The notes: generated from the letters alone by a model not told the origin. Numbered from the stretch's first letter, positions 24,569 to 34,283 are shown. The stretch: 64,000 bases of DNA from JBMNGH01 sp050949725 (GCA_050949725.1 JBMNGH010000006.1:62001-126000), one strand, 5' to 3'. Numbers and translations are program-made.

Positions 24569-25530
24569 TTATCTCCTCAGAGCAAATCCTATTGAACTGA
24601 AAAATTCGTTGATATTAAAATCATGTGTGTCTACAATAATCAATTTTTGGCATATTTGCTCGGCGTCGATTACCGGTATATTAAAGTAAAAAGGGTATAT
24701 CTCTTGAAGTTGCATAGAAATACTGCCGTGACCAATAAAAACTATGGTCTCGACGTTATGTTTGCTCCATTGTGTAGAATAAAAATCTAATAATCTTAAA
24801 ATTTCGAGCACCAGTTCGTCAAGAGATGAAATTGTCATATCGTTTTCGTTATAAATATAATTGGTTCCAAGATTGTCGTTAAATCTCGAGGATTTTTCCA
24901 GAGCAGTTTTAAACTTCATATTTCTACTTAATGATACTTTGCCTTTTTCTATTATTGTTATTTCACAATGAGAATAACCTATGTCAATTACGGCAGTTAC
25001 AGAGTTTACTTCTGCTAAATTTAAAACTCTTGCATAAGATAATGGATAAACGTCTATCGCTTCAACTCGAAAACCTGCATCTTCTATCATCATGTAATAA
25101 TCAAAAGCTATTTTCTTTAAGGTTGCAACAGTCATAACCCTGCAAGCGTTTTCATTTAATTCCAAGAGCTCGTAATCACTTATGTACTCATCATCAAACT
25201 TAGAAAAAAATTCCTGAGCCTCCCAGTACAACGGCCTCACTGAGTTCTTCTTGCTCCATTCTTGGAAACTGCAAATTTCTCATTATCACGTGTGTAACTC
25301 GGGATTCCAACGATACATCTTTTACACGGGAAACTTCGCGCAATCTGATTTAAACATTTTGTCATTTTTTTAATCTCTAATGCTTTCCCTGTAAAAAAAG
25401 TACTTTTAATAGGATTGTCTACCTTTGCAATTTTTTTTACAACGTATTTTCCCTTATCAGCACATAACAGAATGGCCTTAATTGTTTTTGTACCAATATC
25501 TATTCCTACCAAACCGGGAGCAAAAAACAC
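24569..25530 (-). pseudogene. pilM: Type IV pilus ATPase-like protein PilM, frameshifted twice
   Basis: PilM is a cytoplasmic actin-like protein that binds PilN. The N-terminal part (GLVGIDIGTKTIKAILLCAD) and the C-terminal part (TAVIDIGYSHCEITIIEKG, the second phosphate-binding motif) are intact, but between 25275 and 25235 the reading frame changes twice. The middle frame encodes FPRMEQEELSEAV, and the final frame resumes with YWEAQEFFSKFDDEY. Removing one G after GCA and one G after GTT gives 320 codons. The GTG at 25528-25530 lies eight bases from GAGGGG and is the likely start. Sequence error is likely; if real, pilus assembly is lost. Confidence 0.85.
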
Positions 25531-25657
25531 CTTTTTAACCCCTCTGCTAGCACATTTTTTTATTAGAAAATTTGCACCATAATGCCTATCCTTTCTTACT
25601 TCTATACCCTTTTTATATATTAAAATGTGTAACACAATGCTTAATGCAGCATTAAGC

Positions 25658-26161
25658 TCACCTGTATAAGTAACCTGATGGCATCACTTTAGTTTTAGTG
25701 CATATCTTGTTGTCTTGAGGACCAAAAATAAGTTCCACCTGTACAGTTTTACCATTATCGGCTAAACGGAAATTGACGGCCTCAAGTTCTGCTACTGGAT
25801 TCTTGCCTTTATTTTTTTCCCTGTACAATGTCCCTTTACCCGTTAAAGCGTTTTTCTCAAAATAATATTGAATATTTTCACCTTCAAAGGTCCTTAATTC
25901 TATTTTATAGGGTGACACAACATTTACGGAATCAGCCTGTCGAATAGCAGTTGACAGCATAATAAGAGCTTGCCTGGCATTTTGTTGAGAAGATATTTTT
26001 TCATAACACGTCTCATATGTGCTCATGCAGTATTTATATACGCTTAACACTGTAAACGTCACGATGACTAGCAAGGAAATAGATGCTACGAGCTCTATAA
26101 GTGTAAACCCCGCTTCTAACTTAATAGTTTCCCTTGTAAGTGACAAGCTGAAGTTCCCCAC
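25658..26161 (-). CDS. Prepilin-like protein, PilW/ComGF type
   Basis: The 167-residue protein has a type III signal: a short leader, then the peptidase motif GFTLIELVAS, where cleavage follows G, and a hydrophobic helix. The C-terminal part has YYFEKNALTGKGTLYREK, typical of minor pilins that measure substrates or prime assembly. The open frame starts upstream at GTG 26161, overlapping the previous gene; a TTG five codons later is an alternative start. It is a minor pilin in the order seen in many type IV systems. Confidence 0.8.
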   Translation of the reverse strand: MGNFSLSLTRETIKLEAGFTLIELVASISLLVIVTFTVLSVYKYCMSTYETCYEKISSQQNARQALIMLSTAIRQADSVNVVSPYKIELRTFEGENIQYYFEKNALTGKGTLYREKNKGKNPVAELEAVNFRLADNGKTVQVELIFGPQDNKICTKTKVMPSGYLYR

Positions 26162-26486
26162 CTTTCAACTGAACAGAAACTACAATTTTAATTAAACTAT
26201 CATTTTCTAAAAACACATTGATCTTTTGCTTAAAAACCTTTCCGTTAAAACTTATGTCTTTCTCGGTAACTATCGGCAACTCTTTGTAAATCTTTACAAA
26301 AGACTGAGATCTCAATTCTTCAACTTTGCCTTGAGCAATAGATACCGCAATCATGGAATCAAGCTCTTGGGCATTAGTTTTGAAAGATTCGGACAAAACC
26401 CCTCCCACGGTTAAGCTTAGTAGCGCTATGATAGCAGTGGATATAATTATTTCAATCAAAGTAAACCCTTTTTGACCTGAGAACAC
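26121..26486 (-). CDS. Minor prepilin, PilV/ComGD type
   Basis: The 121-residue protein begins with the short leader MFSGQK and the motif GFTLIEIIISTAIIALLS, with E5 after the cleavage site, as in type IV prepilins. The rest lacks the disulfide-type D-loop. The GTG start lies after AAGGTGA and overlaps the end of the preceding prepilin gene. Confidence 0.82.
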   Translation of the reverse strand: MFSGQKGFTLIEIIISTAIIALLSLTVGGVLSESFKTNAQELDSMIAVSIAQGKVEELRSQSFVKIYKELPIVTEKDISFNGKVFKQKINVFLENDSLIKIVVSVQLKGGELQLVTYKGNY

Positions 26487-26940
26487 TTAAATCACCTTGG
26501 GTAAGAGCTTCGCTGATTCTAATACGGCCTGTCGCAACACTTGCTATTATGTAAAGTGATCTAACGTTATTTGTGATCTTGACGGAGCCAGCAGGAACAG
26601 GCGCTCCACTAGGGTAAAAGGTTAATGTTTTACTCGGAAACCCTACAAAGTCAAACTTGATCCCATCCGGCAAGCTGACTTGCTTCCACGATTTGAAACC
26701 TTGAATTATCATATAACTATTAGAAGATGGTTGAAAAATTACCTTCCAAGGTATTCCTTCTGAAATGGCCTTATGTTGAGTAAGCCTCAGATCTTGAGCC
26801 ATCTGTCTTGCTGCTGTTATCAATTTATAATCCAAAAGGAGACTTTTAAAGTCTGGCAAAATGACTGTAGACAATAAAGCTATTAAAGATACAACGACGA
26901 GGACTTCAATTATAGTAAAACCATTTGGAGAACCATACAA
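26452..26940 (-). CDS. GspH/FimT-type pseudopilin
   Basis: The 162-residue protein has the leader MYGSPN, the motif GFTIIEVLVVVSLIALLSTV, and after the helix the GspH-like region ARQMAQDLRLTQHKAISEG with an IPWKVIF strand, then FYPSGAPVPAGSVKI. These are features of minor pseudopilins that cap the pilus. It starts with TTG after GGGGGAT and overlaps the next gene. Confidence 0.88.
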   Translation of the reverse strand: MYGSPNGFTIIEVLVVVSLIALLSTVILPDFKSLLLDYKLITAARQMAQDLRLTQHKAISEGIPWKVIFQPSSNSYMIIQGFKSWKQVSLPDGIKFDFVGFPSKTLTFYPSGAPVPAGSVKITNNVRSLYIIASVATGRIRISEALTQGDLSVLRSKRVYFD

Positions 26941-26972
26941 TTTGATCCAGGATCCCCCTTATACTAAATTAC

Positions 26973-27605
26973 TCAGTTCATATATATGCCGATTAATCCT
27001 TCTCCGCAAAGTAAGGACGTAATTGCGCCCAAACCCATAAAAGGTGCAAAGGGAATAGAAGATTTCATGCTTTTTTTGGTCACAAGTATGAGCCACATTC
27101 CAACAGCTGCACCGCTTAAAAAAGCTATTATTATTGATAATAGTAACAATTTTACCCCTAGAAAAGAACCTAGCACCGCTGCAAATTTAACATCCCCGGC
27201 TCCCATACCACCTTTAGAGAATATGTAAATCACCAAAAATATTAAAAAACCGAGCATAGCACCATAAATATGATAAAATACAATGCACTTGATTCTACCC
27301 AAAAATATGCCTGAGATTAAACCCGCGATTATGATATGATTTGGAATAACTCCTGCAGCAATATCAATAACAGATGATAGTATTATGATTGTTATAAATA
27401 CTGCATAACCCCAAAATTCCGGTGAATGATCATAAACATTGTGAAGGAAAAAAAATAATAATCCTGTGATTAATTTTACAATTAGTCTATAGCGACTATA
27501 AAGCCTGTTATAATGTGAAGATTGGATGGTTTTACTACGGAGCAGTTTATATCCAACAACATTTATACAACCACCGATAAATAAACCTATGAAGAAAAAA
27601 GTCAC
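26973..27605 (-). CDS. Prepilin peptidase, short form without zinc cysteines
   Basis: The 210-residue membrane protein carries both catalytic aspartates: SVIDIAAGVIPN and GGMGAGDVKFAAVLG, the conserved GxGD-type core of TFPP. The N-terminal methylase region that normally holds two CxxC pairs is only a short stretch without those cysteines (RSKTIQSSHYNRLYSR). It probably cleaves the pilin leaders encoded in this cluster; whether it methylates the new N-terminus is doubtful. The GTG start at 27605 has TTGGAGAG six bases before, so truncation by a wrong start is unlikely. Confidence 0.9.
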   Translation of the reverse strand: MTFFFIGLFIGGCINVVGYKLLRSKTIQSSHYNRLYSRYRLIVKLITGLLFFFLHNVYDHSPEFWGYAVFITIIILSSVIDIAAGVIPNHIIIAGLISGIFLGRIKCIVFYHIYGAMLGFLIFLVIYIFSKGGMGAGDVKFAAVLGSFLGVKLLLLSIIIAFLSGAAVGMWLILVTKKSMKSSIPFAPFMGLGAITSLLCGEGLIGIYMN

Positions 27606-27633
27606 ATAAAACTCTCCAATACTAACACTGAAG

Positions 27634-27972
27634 TTATTTTTTTACTATATTTCCATCGGTGATTGTATAATTATTAATTATTTCTTCAGGCACTCGTTCC
27701 AGATACGGTCCGTATTTTTTACCATCTATCGTCACTTTTGTTGTAAGATCAGTGAAGTCATTTGGGTACTGACCTGTTTCTGCGTAGTACCGCTCAATGG
27801 CATTATGTACTATTGAAATGTTTGCCTGCAGTGTATTGTCTTTTGCCCTTTGCAGGACACCTACTACCCTGGGGATGGCAACAGTAGCCAAAATCGCTAT
27901 AACTGCTATAACTATTATTAATTCAATTAGAGTAAATCCTCTTTCACTTCTAAAACATCTATCAAGAAGCAT
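27634..27972 (-). CDS. Major type IV pilin-like protein, ComGC-like
   Basis: The 112-residue protein has the leader MLLDRCFRSERG, then FTLIELIIVIAVIAILATVAIPR, the most typical pilin N-terminus of the cluster, and a globular part with VHNAIERYYAETGQYPND and ITDGNIVKK. It follows a strong GGAGGTGG site, suggesting the highest expression in the cluster. It could be the main pilus subunit or the core of a competence pseudopilus. Confidence 0.9.
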   Translation of the reverse strand: MLLDRCFRSERGFTLIELIIVIAVIAILATVAIPRVVGVLQRAKDNTLQANISIVHNAIERYYAETGQYPNDFTDLTTKVTIDGKKYGPYLERVPEEIINNYTITDGNIVKK

Positions 27973-28033
27973 AAATCCACCTCCAAAAAATCAATGTTTA
28001 TTAGAAGTGAGTATGATAAAAACAATTCATATC

Positions 28034-29239
28034 TTAATAAAAATTATAGATACTAGACATAGGCAATACCACTGCCAGAACTATAAAACCAACAATTAAC
28101 GACATTATTATTATCAACACAGGTTCAATAAGAGCTATTAATCTTTCCTCCATAAGTTCAACCTCATTTTCAAAAAAATCAGCCGATTTATCAAGTGTAA
28201 GCTCCAAATTACCCGTCTCTTCTCCCACAGCAATCATTTTTATCATCATAGAAGGAAAAACGTCAGGATTCATCACCTCAGCAAAACCTTTTCCATCCGC
28301 TAAAGCTTTTTGGATCAAAGCTAACTCTTTCTGGAACACACGATTATTTAATGTCCTGCTAGCAATTCTTAATGAATCTAATAAAGGGACACCACTTGAT
28401 ACAAGAATTGACAATAATCTACAAAGGTCGGCAGAAAGCGCTTTTACTTTAATCCTGCCCCAAATTGGTATTTTAAGTCTTACCTCGTCGATAAAATATG
28501 CTCCCTTTGCTGTTATTGAATAAATGAGCAGAATTATCGGTACTATCAAAACTGAGAATAAAACAATTAGGCTTATATTATGTTGACTAATAATCAATAA
28601 AAACCTTGTAGCAAAAGGTAATTCTACTCCTGCTTTGCTAAAAATCCCTTCAAAAACAGGAATTATATTTACAACTAGAAAAATTGCAACTATTAGTGAA
28701 ACCATGCCGAGAATAGCCGGATAAGTTAAGGCATTTTTGATTTTTCCACTCTTTATGGCGCATTTTTCATAGTGAAGCGCCAATTTGTCAAGAACACTTA
28801 TTAAATTGCCAGCAAGTTCTCCTGCTTCTATCATACTGACAAATACATCTGAAAACACCTCAGGGTTGTTTTTGAAGGCATCTGTTAGAGTCATTCCTTT
28901 TTTTATATCCTTTATTACATTACCGACCGCATACTTGAGATACTTATTTACGGATTGCTTGTCCAAGATCTCAAGGCTTTCAATAATCGTAATACCGGCC
29001 CTTAGCAATACGACAAATTGCCTACAAAAAACTGCTAGCTCTCTTTGCTCAATTTTGTTAAATGAACGCCTAATAATACGAACTATGTTGTAAAATGTGT
29101 AAGACCTCTTTCTGATTTTAACCGGATAAAAGCCCTTTTGTCTTAGCATTGAAACAGCATCAAGTTCATTTTGAGCTTCGTGTACACCTTCAACAACTTC
29201 ACCTGATAAATTTTTACCTTTATAATAAAAGAGTGTCAC
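28034..29239 (-). CDS. pilC: Type II secretion F / PilC-like platform protein
   Basis: The 401-residue polytopic protein has the two tandem T2SF domains typical of the inner-membrane platform (first around 65-190, second around 265-390), with motifs VFVSMIEAGELAGNL and MIAVGEETGNLELTLDK. PilC links PilB to the growing pseudopilus. The GTG start at 29239 follows TTAGGGCTGA. Confidence 0.93.
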   Translation of the reverse strand: MTLFYYKGKNLSGEVVEGVHEAQNELDAVSMLRQKGFYPVKIRKRSYTFYNIVRIIRRSFNKIEQRELAVFCRQFVVLLRAGITIIESLEILDKQSVNKYLKYAVGNVIKDIKKGMTLTDAFKNNPEVFSDVFVSMIEAGELAGNLISVLDKLALHYEKCAIKSGKIKNALTYPAILGMVSLIVAIFLVVNIIPVFEGIFSKAGVELPFATRFLLIISQHNISLIVLFSVLIVPIILLIYSITAKGAYFIDEVRLKIPIWGRIKVKALSADLCRLLSILVSSGVPLLDSLRIASRTLNNRVFQKELALIQKALADGKGFAEVMNPDVFPSMMIKMIAVGEETGNLELTLDKSADFFENEVELMEERLIALIEPVLIIIMSLIVGFIVLAVVLPMSSIYNFY

Positions 29240-29310
29240 TTTTATCAGCCCTAAAAAGATACGTTTTGGATAAACATGTCTACAAGGTTTTTTTGTGCTT
29301 TAGGAAGAAT

Positions 29311-30993
29311 TCATTCTTGATATATGACACGCTTTAATTCATCTATTGTAGTAATTCCATTTTTCACAAGTTCAATCCCGTTTTCTTTTAAGCTTTCGAA
29401 ATTGCAGCTTCGAGATATTTTATCTATCTGTTGAGACGTTGCCCGTTTTGATATTAATTCCCTGTGTGTTGGTGTAATTCTGACGATTTCACCAATTGCG
29501 GTCCGACCGCGGTACCCCGTCTGGCCACAAGCGGCACAACCTTTTCCTTTATAAATGTTTAAACTATCGTTAACCCCCAAATAAGCAATTTCCAGTTCAT
29601 TTGCTTTACGGCCCTGTTTACATTTAGTACATATCTTACGTACAAGCCTTTGTGATACTACCCCTACTAAGCATGACGCAAGAAGGTAAGGTTCAACTCC
29701 CATATCTAGAAGCCTCAAAATTGTTCCCGATGCACTGTTCGTATGCAAGGTTGAAAAAACAAGGTGGCCTGTCAGTGCAGCTCTGACTGAAATCTCCGCG
29801 GTTTCATAATCCCTTATTTCACCCACCATTATAATGTTGGGATCTTGCCTTAATATTGATCTTAAACCATTGGCAAAAGTAATCCCTCCCTTAGGATTTA
29901 TTTGAACCTGATTAACACCTTGTATGGAGTATTCAATTGGGTCCTCAAGTGTCACAATATTGTCAGTAGACCTGTTAATAATATTTAACATGGAATAAAG
30001 TGTGGTCGTTTTCCCGCTCCCGGTTGGGCCTGTCACCAGAATCATGCCGTACGGAAACTTCAGCATATCCAGAAGCCTGTCAATCTGTCTTGAATTAAAC
30101 CCTAATTTTTTTATATCCATGAGAACATTACTCCGATTCAACAGCCTCAGGACGATTTTTTCACCATTTATTGTGGGCAGTGTAGATACCCTTATATCAA
30201 CATCGTTATTATCGAAGTGTAATTGTATTCTGCCATCTTGAGGTACTCTTTTTTTTGTTATGTCCATGCTTGCAATTATTTTTATCCTCGTTGAAATAGA
30301 TGAAAGCATACTTTTGGAAAAATCCATGACTTCATAAAGCATACCATCAATACGATATCTTATCCGTAAGTTCTTTTCCTGAGGTTCTATATGTATATCG
30401 CTTGCACCTTTTTTGATGGCCTGTTCAATTATAGTATCCACAAGGCGAACGACGGGAGCAGTTTTAGCTTCAACAAATCCCTCAGTCGTTTCATTATTTT
30501 CTTCTACAGTAGATGTTGCCTTTTTTGTTTCAAAAATTCCCGTTTTGCTCGAATCTGCAAATGGATAATAATTGGCAATCGCATTTTCGATATCCTTTTT
30601 CGATGCAAACATTACTCGAATATCAAGCCCTGTTAATATCTTAATTTCATCAACAGCATATGAGTTTAATGGGTCGTTCATAGCAATGGTCAACACATTT
30701 CCATCCTTTTTTATGGGAAAAACACAATATTTTTTTAGTATATATTCAGGTAAAATATTTATGATTTTCTCACTAAAAGAATATTCGCTTAATTTAACGT
30801 ATGGCTTACCCAATTTTAATCCTAGTGCATCGATTATTTGTTTTTCTGTTACAAAACCCAATTCTGTTAAAATCTCATTAAAACTTTTTTTGCTTTCACG
30901 GTGAATCTCTAGAGCACTCCTCAACTGTTCTTCTGTGAGAATATTCTCTTCCAAAAAAATATTGGCAAGTTTATTATCACCAAGCCCTATCAT
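29311..30993 (-). CDS. pilB: Type IV pilus extension ATPase PilB
   Basis: The 560-residue protein has an N-terminal MshEN domain (about 1-145), then a GspE ATPase core with Walker A GPTGSGKTTTL, an Asp box, a Walker B region (IMVGEIRDYETA), a His box and a zinc motif CTKCKQG ... CAACGQTGYRGR. PilB drives pilus extension. The cluster has no PilT retraction ATPase within the window, so the system may be an assembly-only (competence or secretion) machine, or pilT lies elsewhere. Confidence 0.95.
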   Translation of the reverse strand: MIGLGDNKLANIFLEENILTEEQLRSALEIHRESKKSFNEILTELGFVTEKQIIDALGLKLGKPYVKLSEYSFSEKIINILPEYILKKYCVFPIKKDGNVLTIAMNDPLNSYAVDEIKILTGLDIRVMFASKKDIENAIANYYPFADSSKTGIFETKKATSTVEENNETTEGFVEAKTAPVVRLVDTIIEQAIKKGASDIHIEPQEKNLRIRYRIDGMLYEVMDFSKSMLSSISTRIKIIASMDITKKRVPQDGRIQLHFDNNDVDIRVSTLPTINGEKIVLRLLNRSNVLMDIKKLGFNSRQIDRLLDMLKFPYGMILVTGPTGSGKTTTLYSMLNIINRSTDNIVTLEDPIEYSIQGVNQVQINPKGGITFANGLRSILRQDPNIIMVGEIRDYETAEISVRAALTGHLVFSTLHTNSASGTILRLLDMGVEPYLLASCLVGVVSQRLVRKICTKCKQGRKANELEIAYLGVNDSLNIYKGKGCAACGQTGYRGRTAIGEIVRITPTHRELISKRATSQQIDKISRSCNFESLKENGIELVKNGITTIDELKRVIYQE

Positions 30994-31065
30994 GGTAAAT
31001 CCCTCTAGTTTTTTTAAATATATATTTCAACAAAATATACCAGAATTCCTCTTTTCTGAATGCAA

Positions 31066-31095
31066 TAAAAAAAGCCCTAGTTAAAGGCTCTTTTT
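31066..31095 (-). terminator. Terminator after the 72-residue gene
   Basis: On the minus strand AGAGCC and GGGCTTTTT pair around the stop codon of the 72-residue gene and are followed by a run of T. It separates yqeG and the small gene from pilB. Confidence 0.65.
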
Positions 31096-31299
31096 AATAA
31101 AATACAGTCTCATTCGCGGTTGGGTTCGTGTTTTGCTTGAGCTAAAACCGACATCCATCAATTTGTAATTTTTTAGACAAGGATTTTTTTGTTTTAATTC
31201 TTTGACAATTTTCTTTAACTCATTTATAAGAATTAAAGGTTCGAAAATATTATATTCCAAAAAATGGGGTAGTTTTTTATCTATTGTAAGAAGCTCCAT
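31081..31299 (-). CDS. Small protein of unknown function (72 residues)
   Basis: The frame starts with ATG at 31297-31299 after GGGGGGAAT, a good ribosome site, and begins MELLTIDKKLPHFLEYN. I do not recognise it. It is basic near the C-terminus (KTRTQPRMRLYFIKKSL), has no membrane segment or cysteines, and ends inside a terminator hairpin. It follows yqeG by 25 bases and is probably cotranscribed with it. Confidence 0.55.
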   Translation of the reverse strand: MELLTIDKKLPHFLEYNIFEPLILINELKKIVKELKQKNPCLKNYKLMDVGFSSSKTRTQPRMRLYFIKKSL

Positions 31300-31324
31300 C
31301 TTTTATTCCCCCCGTTTGTCTTAT

Positions 31325-31813
31325 CTATCTTATTTTTTTTAAGACATAACGTTCAATTTTTCTCATCAACCTTGTGACAAAAAATTCTTTTTTACTTAAT
31401 GGTTTAACAAGTATTGCATGAATACCCATCCTTTTTGCCCCGAAAACATCTGTAAAAATCTGATCTCCAATGGAGGCGGTTTGTTCAGGAGTCGTACCCA
31501 ATATCTTTAAACCTTTTAAAAAGGCGCTCTTTGAAGGTTTCAGCGGGCCTGAAACAGCAGGTATGTTTAGGATTTTTGCGCATTTGTTAACACGATCGGA
31601 TTTGTTATTGGAAATTATACAAACAGAAATGCCATTAAGTCTGAACTGTTCAATCCACTCTTTGTGCCCTTGATTCAGATTATATGAATCCCAAGGTAAT
31701 AAAGTATTGTCAAGATCAATCAGAATTCCTTTTATGTTTCTGTTAATGAAATAGCTGACTTTTAATTGATATATATCATTTACGTAAAGATCGGGTAAAA
31801 ATATTTGAAACAT
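31325..31813 (-). CDS. yqeG: YqeG-family HAD IIIA phosphatase
   Basis: The 162-residue protein has the HAD motifs in order: DLDNTLLPWDS with the nucleophile aspartate, SNNKSDR with the threonine/serine position, K in GLKILGTTPEQT-like context, and GDQIFTDVFGAKRMG with the acidic pair. YqeG-type enzymes are often placed near aro or shikimate genes in Firmicutes; the substrate is not established. Start ATG at 31811-31813 follows AGAGGG. Confidence 0.88.
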   Translation of the reverse strand: MFQIFLPDLYVNDIYQLKVSYFINRNIKGILIDLDNTLLPWDSYNLNQGHKEWIEQFRLNGISVCIISNNKSDRVNKCAKILNIPAVSGPLKPSKSAFLKGLKILGTTPEQTASIGDQIFTDVFGAKRMGIHAILVKPLSKKEFFVTRLMRKIERYVLKKIR

Positions 31814-31870
31814 GTTGGCCCTCTTTTATTATCAATAATAATGTCAAGTTAATATTATAAAAAAAGAGGG

Positions 31871-32590
31871 TTATTTGCAACAGTCTGATTGAAGCTCCTT
31901 AAACAACTTTTTTATTGCCCTCTTTTCTATACGGGATACATATGATCTTGATATACCTAAGATTTTAGCAATCTCTCTTTGTGTTTTACCTGAACCTGAA
32001 AATAGGCCATATCTGAGTTCCAGGACCTCCCGTTCACGGCATTTAAGTGAAGTTTTTATTTTCTCATATAATTTTTGCTCCTGAAGCTTTTGAGCAATTT
32101 CATCGGAAATTGCATCTGTATCGGTCCCTAAAACGTCAATCAACGAAATCTGATTTCCCTCTTTATCGATCCCTATAGGATCCTGTAGTGAAACTTCAGA
32201 TTTCGTCTTTTTTGCAGCCCTGAGATTCATCAATATTTCATTTTCAATACATCTTGCAGCATAAGTAGCCAGACGACTCCCTCTGTTTTTATTAAAAGTA
32301 TTTATGGCCTTAATTAAGCCAATTGTCCCTACTGAAATCAAATCATCCATATCCTCTCCTGTACTGGTAAACTTTTTTACTATATGTGCAACAAGTCTTA
32401 AATTTCTTTCTATAAGGATGTTCCTCGCCTCTTCATTTCCATTTCTGCATAATTTTATATATGTCTCCTCTTCTTGGGGAGTAAGCGGTTGAGGAAAAGT
32501 GGCTGTATTTGTAATATATCCCATCCAGAGGAATATTTGTTTGAAAAATAAAAAACCCAAAGTCAACAGTACTGACAGGGTGTTTTCCAT
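31871..32590 (-). CDS. sigK: Sporulation sigma factor SigK
   Basis: The 239-residue sigma factor has a pro-sequence (MENTLSVLLTLGFLFFKQIF, hydrophobic, later removed by SpoIVFB), region 2 (LRLVAHIVKKFTSTGEDMDD, then GTIGLIKAINTF) and region 4 (GKTQREIAKILGISRSYVSR). It controls late mother-cell genes. It is intact: there is no skin-type insertion. The ATG at 32588-32590, seven bases after AGGAGGT, is preferred to a GTG three codons upstream. CATATATT about 30 bases upstream resembles a sigma-E -10 element, though the -35 is not clear. Confidence 0.95.
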   Translation of the reverse strand: MENTLSVLLTLGFLFFKQIFLWMGYITNTATFPQPLTPQEEETYIKLCRNGNEEARNILIERNLRLVAHIVKKFTSTGEDMDDLISVGTIGLIKAINTFNKNRGSRLATYAARCIENEILMNLRAAKKTKSEVSLQDPIGIDKEGNQISLIDVLGTDTDAISDEIAQKLQEQKLYEKIKTSLKCREREVLELRYGLFSGSGKTQREIAKILGISRSYVSRIEKRAIKKLFKELQSDCCK

Positions 32591-32665
32591 TAATGACACC
32601 TCCTGTGCGGTACATATAATATATGACTGTGGATAAAAAAAAGTGCATGGTTTTCAAAATAATTA

Positions 32666-34258
32666 TTATTCTTTTTTTTCATTTTCGAGCAATTTATTGG
32701 CTATATCACGAAATACAGGTGCTGCTTGTGTTGGCCCAGACCCTCCCCTTTCTAAAAAAACAGTTACGATATACCTTGGTTTATCCTCAGGAAAATATCC
32801 TACAAACCAAGCATGATAAACATCTTTAATTATTTCCGCAGTTCCTGTCTTTCCTGCACACCTGATTGTCGATTTGGTATTATTTGCCATAGTGCCTGTC
32901 CCATATTGAGTAACAGCATACAGGGCTTCTCTAACTTTTTTTGCTGTAGCGTCAGTTATAATTTTCCTGTCTTTTTGCTTATTAATTGTTTGTATTCGAC
33001 CTTCTTCATCTATTGCCTCAATCAACAGATAAGGTGATTTTAAAACACCATCATTAGTAATAATCAGCATCATTTGTGCAGCCTGAAGAGGTGTCATTGT
33101 AATTTTGCCCTGTCCTATCGAAAGATTCCCGATATCCTGGAAATATGTCTCTTTAGCGTCAGGAATAGAACCACCTTTTTCCTCGGGAAGTCCAATTGGA
33201 ACAGGATTGCCTAAACCAAAAAGTCTCGCATATTCGATTATCTTTTCTTTTCCAAGCCTAATACCCAGCTCGATGAACACAGAGTTGCATGAGCGAGCAA
33301 CTGCATCCTTGAGGGTTATTTTGCCATGGCCTCCATCTTCATAACTAGAACACTTATAAATATTGCCTCCTAATTTAACCGACCCTGTGCACTCAAATAC
33401 TTCATCGAGATCTGTAACCCCCTCTTCTAGTGCGGCTGCAAGTAACACGACTTTAAATATTGACCCCGGGGTAAATGCTTCTACTGCGCGGTTTACTAAT
33501 GGTGCATCTTTTCTGTCAAGATAATTCTCTAATTTATATTGTTTGTAATTCGGTCGACTCGCCATTGCCAGGATCTCTCCGGTTTCGGCATCCAGTACTA
33601 CAACTGCACCTTTCTTCCCGCATATATCCATAATATTCTCTACAGCTATCTGAACTTTATAGTCTAAAGTGAGTTTTACATAAGGGTTGTGAATGCTATC
33701 AGTTTTTGAAGCTGACAGTCCCGGAATGGGCTGCCCCAGGCCGTCTGTAATAATCTCTATTTCTTTATGTCTGCTTTTCAAAATATCATCAAAAGCTTTT
33801 TCAATTCCCGTTTGACCCTTATAGCCTACCAAATGTGTTGCTACAGCAGCGGGACCATAACGCGTTTTTTTTCTATAAAAATAAAGCCCCGGGGTTTTCC
33901 CTTTTAAAGAATTTAGCACTGCAATGTTCTCCTGTGTAACACTTAAAACAACGGGCTTTTCAACTTCACTATTTTTTAATAATCCGTTTTCAATCAGCAT
34001 CTTCTTTTCAGATTCCATTAGCCAACCGGGCGAAACAATGACATATGGATCAAGATATGAACCTAGTAAAGAAATATTATTCCTCTCAGCTATATCGCCT
34101 CGTATATTACCCGAAAAAAATTCGCTTTTTTGGGCAATAGCCCTTTCACTAAAATAATAGCTGTTAAATACCTGAATGTAGAATAGGCGCAAAGCAAGCA
34201 AAGAAGATATAACTAAAATAAAAATGAGTAACACAAAAGTACGCTTTTTAAGCATCAT
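32666..34258 (-). CDS. Class B penicillin-binding protein (PBP2/SpoVD type)
   Basis: The 530-residue protein has one N-terminal membrane helix (FVLLIFILVISSLLALRLFYI), a dimerisation-type domain, and a transpeptidase domain with the SxxK motif (TPGSIFKVV), the SxN motif (RSCNSVF) and the KTG motif (AGKTGTAEI). It cross-links peptidoglycan outside the membrane. There is no PASTA domain. Proximity to sigK and mltG is suggestive of sporulation or cell-wall growth, but the sequence does not settle whether it is SpoVD-like, SpoVD being the sporulation-specific paralogue. Confidence 0.93.
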   Translation of the reverse strand: MMLKKRTFVLLIFILVISSLLALRLFYIQVFNSYYFSERAIAQKSEFFSGNIRGDIAERNNISLLGSYLDPYVIVSPGWLMESEKKMLIENGLLKNSEVEKPVVLSVTQENIAVLNSLKGKTPGLYFYRKKTRYGPAAVATHLVGYKGQTGIEKAFDDILKSRHKEIEIITDGLGQPIPGLSASKTDSIHNPYVKLTLDYKVQIAVENIMDICGKKGAVVVLDAETGEILAMASRPNYKQYKLENYLDRKDAPLVNRAVEAFTPGSIFKVVLLAAALEEGVTDLDEVFECTGSVKLGGNIYKCSSYEDGGHGKITLKDAVARSCNSVFIELGIRLGKEKIIEYARLFGLGNPVPIGLPEEKGGSIPDAKETYFQDIGNLSIGQGKITMTPLQAAQMMLIITNDGVLKSPYLLIEAIDEEGRIQTINKQKDRKIITDATAKKVREALYAVTQYGTGTMANNTKSTIRCAGKTGTAEIIKDVYHAWFVGYFPEDKPRYIVTVFLERGGSGPTQAAPVFRDIANKLLENEKKE

Positions 34259-34283
34259 ATATCACCGAGTTTTATAATGCCCT

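Noticed and set aside
31871..32590. skin-type insertion in sigK
   Set aside because: The sigK frame is continuous and of normal length, with no recombinase gene nearby.
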